NCBI RefSeq assembly: GCF_014699075.1
Contig: NZ_JACXAB010000003.1
Location: 248,001 to 312,000, forward strand
Length of the DNA stretch: 64,000 bases
Source: Microvirga sp.
GTDB taxonomy: Bacteria > Pseudomonadota > Alphaproteobacteria > Rhizobiales > Beijerinckiaceae
Direction of reading: 5' to 3'
The translations under genes and the position numbers were made by a program. Below the pieces are notes generated by a model, which saw nothing but the letters and a program-made list of their open reading frames with translations, did no database searches and had not been told where the DNA came from. Positions 8,664-16,911 of the stretch are shown here, piece by piece. Each line of letters starts with the position of its first letter. Position 1 is the stretch's first letter.

Positions 8664-8688
8664 GGAACCTCAGGTCGGAGGGCTCATT
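8664..8688 (+). promoter_or_regulatory. Weak EcfG-type promoter candidate
   Basis: GGAAC (8664-8668), a 16-nt spacer and CATT (8685-8688) differ by one base from GGAAC-N16/17-CGTT, the general-stress sigma factor consensus of Alphaproteobacteria. It lies 26 bp before the 51-aa protein start. Confidence 0.35.
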
Positions 8689-8714
8689 AACCTCCATCAC
8701 GAGAGGAGGCCTTC

Positions 8715-8870
8715 ATGGGCAAAGGCAAGATGAACGGCGACAATTCCGGCGAGAGCAAGAAGCACCCCGACGATCATACCCGCGGCTCCGGCGGCACGAT
8801 GAAGAACCGTAAGGACCCCGGCAAGCAGGACAACAACAAGGCGCAGAACACGAAGAGCAATCAGCAGTAA
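8715..8870 (+). CDS. Small hydrophilic protein, 51 aa
   Basis: The ATG is preceded by GAGAGGAGG 5 nt upstream, an unusually strong ribosome binding site. The product is made almost only of Lys, Asn, Gly, Asp, Gln and Ser (MGKGKMNGDNSGESKKH to the C-terminal NTKSNQQ) with no hydrophobic core, so it should be intrinsically disordered. No family is recognised. Such hydrophilin-like proteins are often stress-induced, and the EcfG-like site in front would agree. The low complexity is a caution, but the site, length and clean stop support a real gene. Confidence 0.65.
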   Translation: MGKGKMNGDNSGESKKHPDDHTRGSGGTMKNRKDPGKQDNNKAQNTKSNQQ

Positions 8871-8917
8871 ACGCTGAAGTCCGCTCCGTTCGACCCCGTT
8901 ACCTACCTGTTTCCATA

Positions 8918-8981
8918 GGTCACAGCGGCGTTCCGCGATGTTATTGCCTTAGCTATAACATCGCGAAGCCCTGCTGTGACC
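8918..8981. repeat. 64-nt two-stem palindrome
   Basis: GGTCACAGC (8918-8926) pairs with GCTGTGACC (8973-8981), and CGCGATGTTAT (8934-8944) pairs with ATAACATCGCG (8955-8965). The two perfect stems of 9 and 11 bp are separated by symmetric 7-nt internal gaps and close a 10-nt loop. No T-tract follows. The right arm covers the presumed GTG start of the next gene. Confidence 0.8.
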
Positions 8982-9323
8982 ATTTCTGCCTCGGACTCCT
9001 ATTCAGATCTCGCACCGACGCCTCTGTCCTCAGAGGGGACAAACCCGCTCGCCGCAGGCCTGCCGGCTCTCTGGTGGCCTTGCGTCTGGAGCTTTGGGTC
9101 CTTGGTCTATTCCATATTCTGGATGGCGGAGGGCTGGAGCGCAGCGCAGCCCCTGATCGGCCCGACGAAGGTCAACCATCTGGCACAGGATGTTTGGTGC
9201 CTGATCCTGGCTCTGGGGAGCGGATATGCCGTCTACCAGTTCTGGCGCCACCGCTCGGAAAGGCTGGGTCTCGTCCTCTGCCTTCTATGGATTGCGGCTG
9301 CCATGACGTGGCACCGCCTGTAG
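8976..9323 (+). CDS. Small membrane protein, 115 aa
   Basis: Unrecognised. Two or three hydrophobic segments are visible: WWPCVWSFGSLVYSIFW, VWCLILALGSGYAVYQFW and LGLVLCLLWIAAAMTW, separated by short polar parts, which predicts an integral inner-membrane protein. The only start codon that keeps the whole frame is GTG at 8976, and it lies inside the right arm of a strong hairpin, so either translation is controlled by that structure or the real start is a later non-ATG codon. Convergent with the patatin gene (21-bp gap). Confidence 0.6.
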   Translation: MTISASDSYSDLAPTPLSSEGTNPLAAGLPALWWPCVWSFGSLVYSIFWMAEGWSAAQPLIGPTKVNHLAQDVWCLILALGSGYAVYQFWRHRSERLGLVLCLLWIAAAMTWHRL

Positions 9324-9344
9324 CATCGAAACCGAGGATGATCC

Positions 9345-11126
9345 TCAAGCAACCTTGAACCCATCGAGAGCGCCCGCCTCGATGCTGTCCCGTGTGTGCT
9401 TGTAACCGATCTCCACCACCCTGTCGAAATGCTCCCAGCCCCGCAGCGGCACGTCGGCCAGCGGAGGATGGATGACGAGGGCAGCATGAGCCCGGGCCTT
9501 GAGCGTCTGGGCATCGCTGGAAATCGTAGCGGCCCGGTAGAGCAGGCTGACGATATCCGGCGCCTGAACCGGAAGGCCAAGGAGGCGACGCAGGAGGGGC
9601 GCTTTCTTCTCCTCCTCGCTTGCCGTGGTGAAGGCGACGTCCCGGGCCACATCGATGCCGAGCACAGGGCCTCTCTGCAGGTCGGCCATGATGTCTGCCG
9701 GCAGGTTGTTCATCATGGCACCGTCCACGAGCACACCTTCCGGCTCGATGACCGGCGGCAGCAGACCGGGGATGGCAATGCTCGCTCTCAAGGCGCGCCA
9801 AAGCGGACCCCGACGGTGCACATGAGCTGTGCCGGTCGTCAGATTCGACGAAACGCAGAAGAACGGCAGCCAGAGATCCTCGATGTTCCGGTCGCCGAAC
9901 TGCTCGAACAGCCTCGCATCGACCTTGCGCCCCCGCACCAGCGACACGAGGGGGAGCGTGTAGTCGTTCAGCGGCGGATTCCGGACGAAGGCTTCCCTCA
10001 TGAGGTCCTTGGCCTCCTGGAGTCCGATCTGGGCGGCGGCCGTTGCCGCCATGACGGACCCAATGCTGGTGCCGCCAACGAGATCGATTGGGAAGCCGTG
10101 TTCGCTCAGGGCCTGAATAGCCCCCAGATGGGCGAAGCCCCGGGCCCCTCCCCCGGCCAGCACCAATCCGACGGCACGCCCGCTCGATGTGCGGATGAGG
10201 CGCTGCAGATCGGCCGAGCCTTTTGCCCGCACATGAATCTGCTGGTCCACAGGAAGGCGGCCGAGTGACGGATGCGCCGGCGTCGGACGGGAGGCATCCG
10301 CCTTCTGAAGCAGCACGAGGTCATGACGCCGCCAGGACGACATGGCACAGGTCAGCGCCTCCGCCTCGGGGACCAGGGGCTCGCCCGGACAGGCCAGAAA
10401 GATGATATGATCGGCGTGGCGAATGCAGCGCCCTGTCCATGTTCCTGACGGCTCGGAGGCAACATAGATGACCCGTTCCCGGCCGGCCTCAAAACGATAG
10501 AGCCAATTCTCGTCCTCATGGACGGGCATCGCATCAAGCAACTCGACGCCTGATCCATGATTGCGGCGCATTTCCCCAAGAAAGGCATGCGCGAAATCGA
10601 GGACCGCAACCCCTTGCGTGACCGGAACGATGGCAAAGGTCGCTGGGGTGAACGTGACGGGCTGGCTTCGCGTTGTCGCCCGCAGCCGGTCGGCCAGAAG
10701 CTTCGACAGATAAAGCATGACCGAGGGCCAACGGGCGGCGAGGCGCTCGAACGCCGTGCGGGTCAGCTTGAACAGAATGGAGTCGCGAAGGGCTGTGACG
10801 GTGGCTGAGCGCGGCGTATTGGAGATGAGGGCCATCTCACCAATGGTCTCGGGCGGAGAGATGCGGGCGATCCGCCGCTGCTCACCATGGCTGCCCTGGA
10901 CCGAAACGCCCAGCGCACCGGAGACGAGCATGTAGAGCGCATCCGCCGGGTCACCTTCTTCAAAGAGGACTTCGCCTCCTGGAAGCACAATGCGCTGGAG
11001 CTCGGCCTGAAGCTCCAGACGCGCAACCGGATCCAGATCTGCCCAAAGCGGCATATCGTATTCCGGCACATCTTCCATCAAGCTCGCTGCACTCATGGGC
11101 CCGTCAACTTCCGTTACGGAACCCAT
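9345..11126 (-). CDS. Patatin-like phospholipase with cyclic-nucleotide-binding domain
   Basis: 593 aa, modular. Residues about 40-150 are a cNMP-binding domain (FEEGDPADALYMLVSG, IGEMALISNTPRSATV). A linker region follows, and from about 318 a patatin lipase: oxyanion hole GGGARGFAHLGAI (326-338), nucleophile Ser354 in GGTSIGS, and Asp468 in VDGAMMNNLP (DGA rather than the usual DGG). This is the bacterial neuropathy-target-esterase-like (NTE) architecture, an esterase/lysophospholipase that may be ligand-controlled. Two starts are possible, 11126 or ATG 11096; neither has a good ribosome binding site. No signal peptide. Confidence 0.9.
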   Translation of the reverse strand: MGSVTEVDGPMSAASLMEDVPEYDMPLWADLDPVARLELQAELQRIVLPGGEVLFEEGDPADALYMLVSGALGVSVQGSHGEQRRIARISPPETIGEMALISNTPRSATVTALRDSILFKLTRTAFERLAARWPSVMLYLSKLLADRLRATTRSQPVTFTPATFAIVPVTQGVAVLDFAHAFLGEMRRNHGSGVELLDAMPVHEDENWLYRFEAGRERVIYVASEPSGTWTGRCIRHADHIIFLACPGEPLVPEAEALTCAMSSWRRHDLVLLQKADASRPTPAHPSLGRLPVDQQIHVRAKGSADLQRLIRTSSGRAVGLVLAGGGARGFAHLGAIQALSEHGFPIDLVGGTSIGSVMAATAAAQIGLQEAKDLMREAFVRNPPLNDYTLPLVSLVRGRKVDARLFEQFGDRNIEDLWLPFFCVSSNLTTGTAHVHRRGPLWRALRASIAIPGLLPPVIEPEGVLVDGAMMNNLPADIMADLQRGPVLGIDVARDVAFTTASEEEKKAPLLRRLLGLPVQAPDIVSLLYRAATISSDAQTLKARAHAALVIHPPLADVPLRGWEHFDRVVEIGYKHTRDSIEAGALDGFKVA

Positions 11127-11153
11127 TATCTACAACCGGCCCGACTGACAAAC

Positions 11154-11177
11154 TGTTACACCTGAATTCATGTAACA
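11154..11177. promoter_or_regulatory. Inverted repeat upstream of the patatin gene
   Basis: TGTTACA (11154-11160) and TGTAACA (11171-11177) are perfect 7-bp arms with a 10-nt spacer, 28 bp upstream of the patatin start. Placement suggests an operator; the factor is unknown. Confidence 0.45.
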
Positions 11178-11253
11178 AATTATCAAACAGCGCGGATCTG
11201 TCACACGCTCCTTTTCAGGAGGCCGCGATGCAGATCCGCGCGCTTGCTAAGTC

Positions 11254-12462
<1,209 letters not shown>

Positions 12463-12549
12463 TCAAACGATCCGAGCCCGGAGAGTTCAAACAGCTCCCC
12501 AATGCTCTAGATTGGAATCTCATCTTTCACCTGAGAAGGACGAAGCCGC

Positions 12550-13098
12550 ATGCAGCGCCTTGCCACTCCCGACGAAGTCATCTCTTTCTGGCGCGAAGCC
12601 GGCCCGGACAAGTGGTTTTCGAAGGACGAGACCTTCGACCAAGCCTGCCGCGACCGTTTCATGCCCACCTATGAGGCCGCCGCGCGAGGCGATCTCAACG
12701 AGTGGGAGCTCACCCCGGATGGGGCTCTCGCCGTCATTCTCCTTCTCGACCAGTTTCCCCGGAACATGTTCCGGGGCCAGCGCGAGACCTATAAGACCGA
12801 CCCGGTTGCCGTGATGGCCGCCGACCGCGCCATCGAGCGGGGCTTCGACCACAAGGTGGAACCGCAGTTCCGCCGGTTCTTCTACCTGCCCTTCATGCAC
12901 TCCGAATCCCTGGCGGACCAGGAGCGCTCGGTGTCTCTGAACGAAGCCCTCGGCGTCGAAGATTCGATCAAGTATGCCCACCATCACCACGACATCGTCG
13001 CCCGCTTCGGCCGCTTCCCCCACCGCAACGCCATCCTGGGTCGTGAGACGACACCCGAGGAGGAGGCATTCCTGAAGGAGAGCGACTTCAGGGGCTAG
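12550..13098 (+). CDS. DUF924-family protein
   Basis: 182 aa. The family marks are FWREAGPDKWFSKDETFD at the N-terminus, ILLLDQFPRNMFRG in the middle and FFYLPFMHSESLADQE, all diagnostic for DUF924, a helical TPR-like family of unknown function. ATG with GAAGGA about 10 nt upstream. The TAG stop (13096-13098) touches a palindromic repeat, whose first base is the G of the stop. Lies convergent to ilvN and divergent from ilvC. Confidence 0.88.
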   Translation: MQRLATPDEVISFWREAGPDKWFSKDETFDQACRDRFMPTYEAAARGDLNEWELTPDGALAVILLLDQFPRNMFRGQRETYKTDPVAVMAADRAIERGFDHKVEPQFRRFFYLPFMHSESLADQERSVSLNEALGVEDSIKYAHHHHDIVARFGRFPHRNAILGRETTPEEEAFLKESDFRG

Positions 13099-13142
13099 AG
13101 CATCGGACCCAGAAGTGGGCACCACTTTTGGGTCCGATGCTC
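13098..13142. repeat. Palindromic intergenic element, family A copy 1
   Basis: 21-bp arms GAGCATCGGACCCAGAAGTGG and its complement around a 3-nt loop, with one mismatch. The same core (GAGCATCGG, CCCAAAAGTGG and its complement) recurs at 36021 and 44035. It lies between the DUF924 stop and ilvN and could serve as a transcription-stop hairpin for both. Confidence 0.85.
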
Positions 13143-13160
13143 ATCTTCTGAGCTGGCGCA

Positions 13161-13703
13161 TCACATCCCTTCCGCGCCGCGCGCCATCGCAGCCACACCG
13201 GTGCGGGAGACTTCCACAAGACCGACCGCCGTCATCAGCTTGATGAAGCGCTCGACCTCGTCCGTCGTGCCGGTCAACTCGTACACGAAGGAAGTCAGCG
13301 TCGCATCGAGCGTGCGGGCGCCGAAGGCAGAGGCCAGCCGCATGGCCTCCACGCGATGGTCGCCCTTGCCCACCACCTTGACGAGGCAGAGTTCGCGCTC
13401 GACAGCCTCGCCCGTCAGGGTGAGGTCGACCACACGATGCACCGGCACGAGGCGCTCGAGCTGACTCTTGATCTGCTGGATGATGCTGTCTGTGCCCGTG
13501 GTCACGATGGTGATGCGCGAAATATGCGCCTCGTGCTCCGTCTCAGTGACGGTCAGGCTCTCGATGTTGTAGCCGCGGCCCGAGAACAAGCCCGCAATGC
13601 GGGCGAGAACGCCCGGCTCGTTGTCGACGATGATGGCGAGCGTGCGCCGGTGGGAGGGCTCGACGCGGGTCGCATCGGGATAGTGGGTTTTCATCTGGAG
13701 CAT
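13161..13703 (-). CDS. ilvN: Acetolactate synthase, small regulatory subunit
   Basis: 180 aa; also called ilvH. Regulates the large subunit and confers valine feedback inhibition. The N-terminal ACT domain is seen in RRTLAIIVDNEPGVLARIAGLFSGRGYNIESLTV, followed by the ISRITIV strand and the C-terminal domain with ERELCLVKV and GTTDEVERFI. The start at 13703 has GGGAAA 7 nt upstream; 13694 is an alternative. It lies 29 bp after the GST gene on the same strand, so it is at the end of the ilvB-DUF559-gst-ilvN unit. Confidence 0.94.
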   Translation of the reverse strand: MLQMKTHYPDATRVEPSHRRTLAIIVDNEPGVLARIAGLFSGRGYNIESLTVTETEHEAHISRITIVTTGTDSIIQQIKSQLERLVPVHRVVDLTLTGEAVERELCLVKVVGKGDHRVEAMRLASAFGARTLDATLTSFVYELTGTTDEVERFIKLMTAVGLVEVSRTGVAAMARGAEGM

Positions 13704-13732
13704 GGTCTGGTTTCCCGAACGTTCTTCAAGCC

Positions 13733-14413
13733 TCAAGCCGCCTTGCGGTAGTTTTTGATTGGATCTTCATCGACCTCGTCCACGGCGACGATCCACTCCT
13801 CATTGAGAGCAGCAGAGCGCCACTCCTGGAAGGCCGGCAGCGACAGAATCGTATTCACATAGGCGCGTGTCGTGGCATCGAGAGCGATGGAATAGGTGTC
13901 AAGGCGGGTCGCAAGCGGCGCATACATGGCATCCGCCGCCGAGAATGCGCCGAAGAGGAACGGACCGCCAGCACCGAAGCGCTCCCGCGCTTGACGCACG
14001 ATCTCGCTGAAGCGGGCAACATCCCGAGCAACGGCTTCGCCTCGATCCCTCGAGGCATATTTCTTGCCGAGATTCATCGGACAGGCGGACCGCAGCCCCA
14101 TGAACCCGGCATGCATCTCGGCCGCCACGGAGCGCGCCATCGCACGAGCCTTGCGGTCCTCGGGCCATACGGGCGCACCATAAACATCGCCGACATATTC
14201 CATGATAGCGATGCTCTCCCACACGGTCAGATCGCCATCGATCAGGACCGGCACCTTGCCGGCCGGCGAGTGCTTGAGCACGTTTTCCTTGGTCTCCGGC
14301 AGGTCGAGCGGAATGGTGATCTCGTCGAACGGAATCCCAAGCTGCTTCATAAGCAGCCAGGGACGCAGCGACCAGGACGAGTAGCACTTGTTGGCGATGA
14401 CGAGCGTGGGCAT
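13733..14413 (-). CDS. Glutathione S-transferase family protein
   Basis: 226 aa. Thioredoxin-like N-terminal domain with LVIANKCYSSWSLRPWLLMKQLGI (Ser-type active-site region), the cis-Pro/substrate motif GKVPVLIDGDLTVWES, and a helical C-terminal domain with the N-capping FSAADAMYAPLATR. It starts at ATG 14413, overlapped by the TGA of DUF559 (TGATG), with AAAGGAGA 6 nt upstream. Sits inside the ilvB-ilvN transcription unit, so it is probably co-transcribed. The substrate is unknown. Confidence 0.9.
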   Translation of the reverse strand: MPTLVIANKCYSSWSLRPWLLMKQLGIPFDEITIPLDLPETKENVLKHSPAGKVPVLIDGDLTVWESIAIMEYVGDVYGAPVWPEDRKARAMARSVAAEMHAGFMGLRSACPMNLGKKYASRDRGEAVARDVARFSEIVRQARERFGAGGPFLFGAFSAADAMYAPLATRLDTYSIALDATTRAYVNTILSLPAFQEWRSAALNEEWIVAVDEVDEDPIKNYRKAA

Positions 14414-14814
14414 CAAAGATCTCCTTTCCCCTCTCCCGTGTGGGAGAGGGGCCAGGGGTGAGGGTAAGAGGGTTCAGGAGAAGTCACTGCCTCTGCGATC
14501 TTCAGCAATACAAATTCAAGATCATTCAGCACATCATGGTTGGTGAACCGGAGAAGTTCGAAGCCATGGCCATTAATCTCCTCCGTTCGCCGAGCATCAT
14601 ACTCCGCGAACCATCCATGCTGTTTTCCATCTAATTCGACAACCAACTTTCTCTCCAAGCAGAGAAAATCGACCGTGTACTTCAGGAGCGGCACCTGCCG
14701 CCTGAACTTAAGGCCTTGGAAGCGCCTTCCACGGAGAGCCTGCCACAGCACATCCTCCGCAGAGGTCGGAACCTTGCGCAGGTTGCGTGCAAATTGCCGT
14801 GGCTCCTTGACCAT
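14413..14814 (-). CDS. DUF559 endonuclease-domain protein
   Basis: 133 aa. The DUF559/Vsr-like restriction-endonuclease fold is recognisable: AEDVLWQALRGRRFQGLKFRRQ, then the catalytic stretch YTVDFLC, KLVVELDGKQH and the late GFELLRFTNHDVL. Asp of VDF and Glu/Asp of VELDG are the expected metal ligands. The ATG at 14814 has GGGAAGG 6-7 nt upstream, right at the inner edge of the right-hand repeat; a GTG at 14832 lies inside the repeat. The reading frame runs through the left repeat, adding a PHPWPLSHTGEGKGDL tail that looks accidental, and stops on the GST start. Likely arrived with the flanking repeats. Confidence 0.85.
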   Translation of the reverse strand: MVKEPRQFARNLRKVPTSAEDVLWQALRGRRFQGLKFRRQVPLLKYTVDFLCLERKLVVELDGKQHGWFAEYDARRTEEINGHGFELLRFTNHDVLNDLEFVLLKIAEAVTSPEPSYPHPWPLSHTGEGKGDL

Positions 14815-14862
14815 GAAACGGCCTTCCCTCACCCCTGCCCCTCTCCCACTCGGGAGAGGGGT
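14425..14862. mobile_element. DUF559 cassette bounded by inverted REP-like repeats
   Basis: The left repeat (about 14427-14466) and right repeat (about 14825-14862) are the same 36-37 nt unit in opposite orientation: a CCCTCTCCC/GGGAGAGGG hairpin on the outside and CCCTCACCCC (or its complement) on the inside, with about two differences. Between them lies only the DUF559 gene. The layout resembles a RAYT-REP unit with a different nuclease. Target-site duplications were not found by eye. Confidence 0.6.
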
Positions 14863-14868
14863 TCCTCA

Positions 14869-16641
14869 TCAAACCAGCATCTTGCCCTTCTCGTCGATCA
14901 CGGAGCCGATATCGGCCCCCGTCTCGCCGAGGTAATCATTGAGCAGCATCTCGTTATGCGCCTTGCCCGATGGGATCATCGGGAAGCAGTTCTCGGTCTT
15001 GTCGACAAGGCAGTCGAAGATCACCGGGCGGTTCACGTTGATCATCTCGAGGATCTTCGCATCAAGATCGCCGGGATTGTCGCAGCGGATGCCGACGCCG
15101 CCATAGGCCTCGGCGAGCTTCACGAAATCAGGCAGCGACTCCGAATAGCTGTGCGAGTAGCGTCCGCCATGCAGCAACTCCTGCCACTGGCGCACCATGC
15201 CCATGTATTCGTTGTTGAGGATGAAGACCTTGATCGGCAAGTTGTACTGCAGCGCGGTGGACATCTCCTGCAGCATCATCTGGATCGAGGCTTCGCCCGC
15301 GATGTCGATCACCAGCGCATCGGGATGCGCGAGCTGCGCGCCGACGGCAGCCGGCAGGCCGTAGCCCATGGTGCCGTGGCCGCCCGAGGTCATCCAGCGG
15401 TTCGGCTCCTCGAATTTGAAGTACTGGGCGGCCCACATCTGGTGCTGGCCCACTTCCGTCGTGACATAGGTCTCACGGTCCTTGGTGAGTTCGTAGAGAC
15501 GCTGGATCGCATGTTGCGGCTTGATGGTTTCAGTCGAGTTGCGGAACCCAAGGCAGTTGCGCGCGCGCCAGCCCTCGATCTTGCCCCACCAATCCTTCAG
15601 CGCCACCTTGTCGGCCTGATGCGCGCCCTGCCGCCACAGGCGCACCATGTCTTCCAGCACATGGGCGCAGTCGCCGACGATCGGGATGTCCACCTTCACG
15701 GTCTTGTTGATGGACGACGGATCGATGTCCACGTGGATGCGCTTGGAGAAGGGTGAGAACGCATCGAGGCGTCCCGTAATACGGTCGTCGAAGCGCGCCC
15801 CGATGTTGATCATCACGTCGCATTCATGCATCGCGAGATTGGCCTCGTAGGTGCCGTGCATGCCGAGCATGCCGAGCCACTGCCTGTCGGAGGCCGGATA
15901 GGCACCCAGGCCCATCAGGGTCGAGGTGATGGGAAAGCCCGTGAGCCTCACGAGTTCGCGCAGCAGCGTCGCCGCATGCGGTCCGGAATTGACCACGCCG
16001 CCGCCCGTGTAGAAGACCGGGCGCTTGGCATTGGCCATCAGCTCGATGGCCGCGCGGATGTGCTCCATGTCGCCCTTCACGGTGGGGCGGTAGGTCTTGT
16101 GCTGGTTGCTCAAGGGCCGCACGTAGGAACCGGTCTTGAACTGGATGTCCTTCGGCAGATCGACCACAACCGGGCCCGGGCGGCCATTCTGGGCCACGTA
16201 GAAAGCCTCGTGCAGAACCCGAGGCAGGTCCTCGATCGATTTGACGAGGTAGTTGTGCTTCGTGCAGTGGCGCGTGATGCCCACCGTGTCGCATTCCTGG
16301 AATGCGTCCGAGCCGATGAGATGGGTCGGCACCTGACCGGTGATGCAGACCAGCGGGATCGAGTCCATCATGGCATCGGCAAGACCCGTGATCGCATTCG
16401 TGGCGCCCGGACCCGACGTCACCAGCACCACGCCGGGCTTGCCGGAGGAGCGGGCATAACCCTCGGCTGCGTGAACAGCGCCCTGCTCGTGACGGACAAG
16501 CACGTGCCGCACCGCCTCCTGATGAAACAGCGCATCATAGATGGGGAGAACCGCGCCGCCCGGATAGCCGAAGATATGCTCGACTCCCTGATCCTGCAGG
16601 GCTCGGATCACCATTTCGGCTCCGGTCATCGTCTCGCTCAT
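14869..16641 (-). CDS. ilvB: Acetolactate synthase, large catalytic subunit
   Basis: 590 aa, ThDP/FAD enzyme (also named ilvI); makes acetolactate from pyruvate, and acetohydroxybutyrate for isoleucine. N-terminal HIFGYPGGAVLPIYDAL and the catalytic Glu region HEQGAVHAAEGYARSSGK (near residues 51-68) are present, then the FAD-binding central domain and the C-terminal ThDP site with IDIAGEASIQMM and FILNNEYMGMVRQWQ. The GEAS form in place of GDGSF is usual in Alphaproteobacteria. It is preceded by a leader peptide and terminator (attenuator) and followed by DUF559, gst and ilvN on the same strand. Confidence 0.96.
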   Translation of the reverse strand: MSETMTGAEMVIRALQDQGVEHIFGYPGGAVLPIYDALFHQEAVRHVLVRHEQGAVHAAEGYARSSGKPGVVLVTSGPGATNAITGLADAMMDSIPLVCITGQVPTHLIGSDAFQECDTVGITRHCTKHNYLVKSIEDLPRVLHEAFYVAQNGRPGPVVVDLPKDIQFKTGSYVRPLSNQHKTYRPTVKGDMEHIRAAIELMANAKRPVFYTGGGVVNSGPHAATLLRELVRLTGFPITSTLMGLGAYPASDRQWLGMLGMHGTYEANLAMHECDVMINIGARFDDRITGRLDAFSPFSKRIHVDIDPSSINKTVKVDIPIVGDCAHVLEDMVRLWRQGAHQADKVALKDWWGKIEGWRARNCLGFRNSTETIKPQHAIQRLYELTKDRETYVTTEVGQHQMWAAQYFKFEEPNRWMTSGGHGTMGYGLPAAVGAQLAHPDALVIDIAGEASIQMMLQEMSTALQYNLPIKVFILNNEYMGMVRQWQELLHGGRYSHSYSESLPDFVKLAEAYGGVGIRCDNPGDLDAKILEMINVNRPVIFDCLVDKTENCFPMIPSGKAHNEMLLNDYLGETGADIGSVIDEKGKMLV

Positions 16642-16690
16642 GGGTCTTGCTCCGTCGGTCTCGTCTGCTGTGTCTCAAGAAATCTGGGCA

Positions 16691-16715
16691 ATAAAAAAGG
16701 CCCCTGAGGGGGCCT
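16691..16715 (-). terminator. Attenuator terminator upstream of ilvB
   Basis: AGGCCCC (16698-16704) and GGGGCCT (16709-16715) form a 7-bp stem with a 4-nt loop, followed on the minus strand by a run of T (16698 down to 16693). It lies about 50 nt before the ilvB ATG and after the leader peptide, the layout of transcription attenuation. Confidence 0.88.
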
Positions 16716-16717
16716 GT

Positions 16718-16763
16718 GCGCCATCGCCGGAGATGCGGGTCAATCCCGCTCCGTCGATGGCGC
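16718..16763 (-). promoter_or_regulatory. ilvB leader pause/anti-terminator hairpin
   Basis: CGATGGCGC (16755-16763) pairs perfectly over 9 bp with GCGCCATCG (16718-16726), with smaller nested pairs inside (CGGG with CCCG). The stem begins right after the leader's Leu/Ile/Val codons, so a ribosome stalled there would melt it. Confidence 0.7.
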
Positions 16764-16790
16764 TCGTACTACGAGAATAAGCTTGCGCAT
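16740..16790 (-). CDS. ilvL: ilvB leader peptide (Leu-Ile-Leu-Val-Val)
   Basis: A 16-aa frame, MRKLILVVRAPSTERD, whose residues 4-8 are Leu, Ile, Leu, Val, Val, exactly the three end products of the pathway; both Val codons are the rare GTA. A weak AAGAG precedes the ATG. The stop is followed by the hairpin and the T-tailed terminator. Attenuation of ilv operons by such leaders is established in proteobacteria; its working here is inferred from layout. Confidence 0.85.
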   Translation of the reverse strand: MRKLILVVRAPSTERD

Positions 16791-16874
16791 TGGGGCAGCT
16801 CTTAGGTTCGAAAGTTGCGCAGACGCTAAACGATCCATTTCATTCGGTCAAGCGGGGGCAACTTGGCTCCGAGC

Positions 16875-16896
16875 GGCTTAGCTTTTACGCTAAGCC
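16875..16896. repeat. Hairpin/operator-like palindrome before the RMD1 gene
   Basis: GGCTTAGC (16875-16882) and GCTAAGCC (16889-16896) are perfect 8-bp arms with a 6-nt loop, 16 bp upstream of the DUF155 start and in the promoter region shared with the ilvB leader. Confidence 0.5.
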
Positions 16897-16911
16897 CCCT
16901 ATTTTAGTCGT

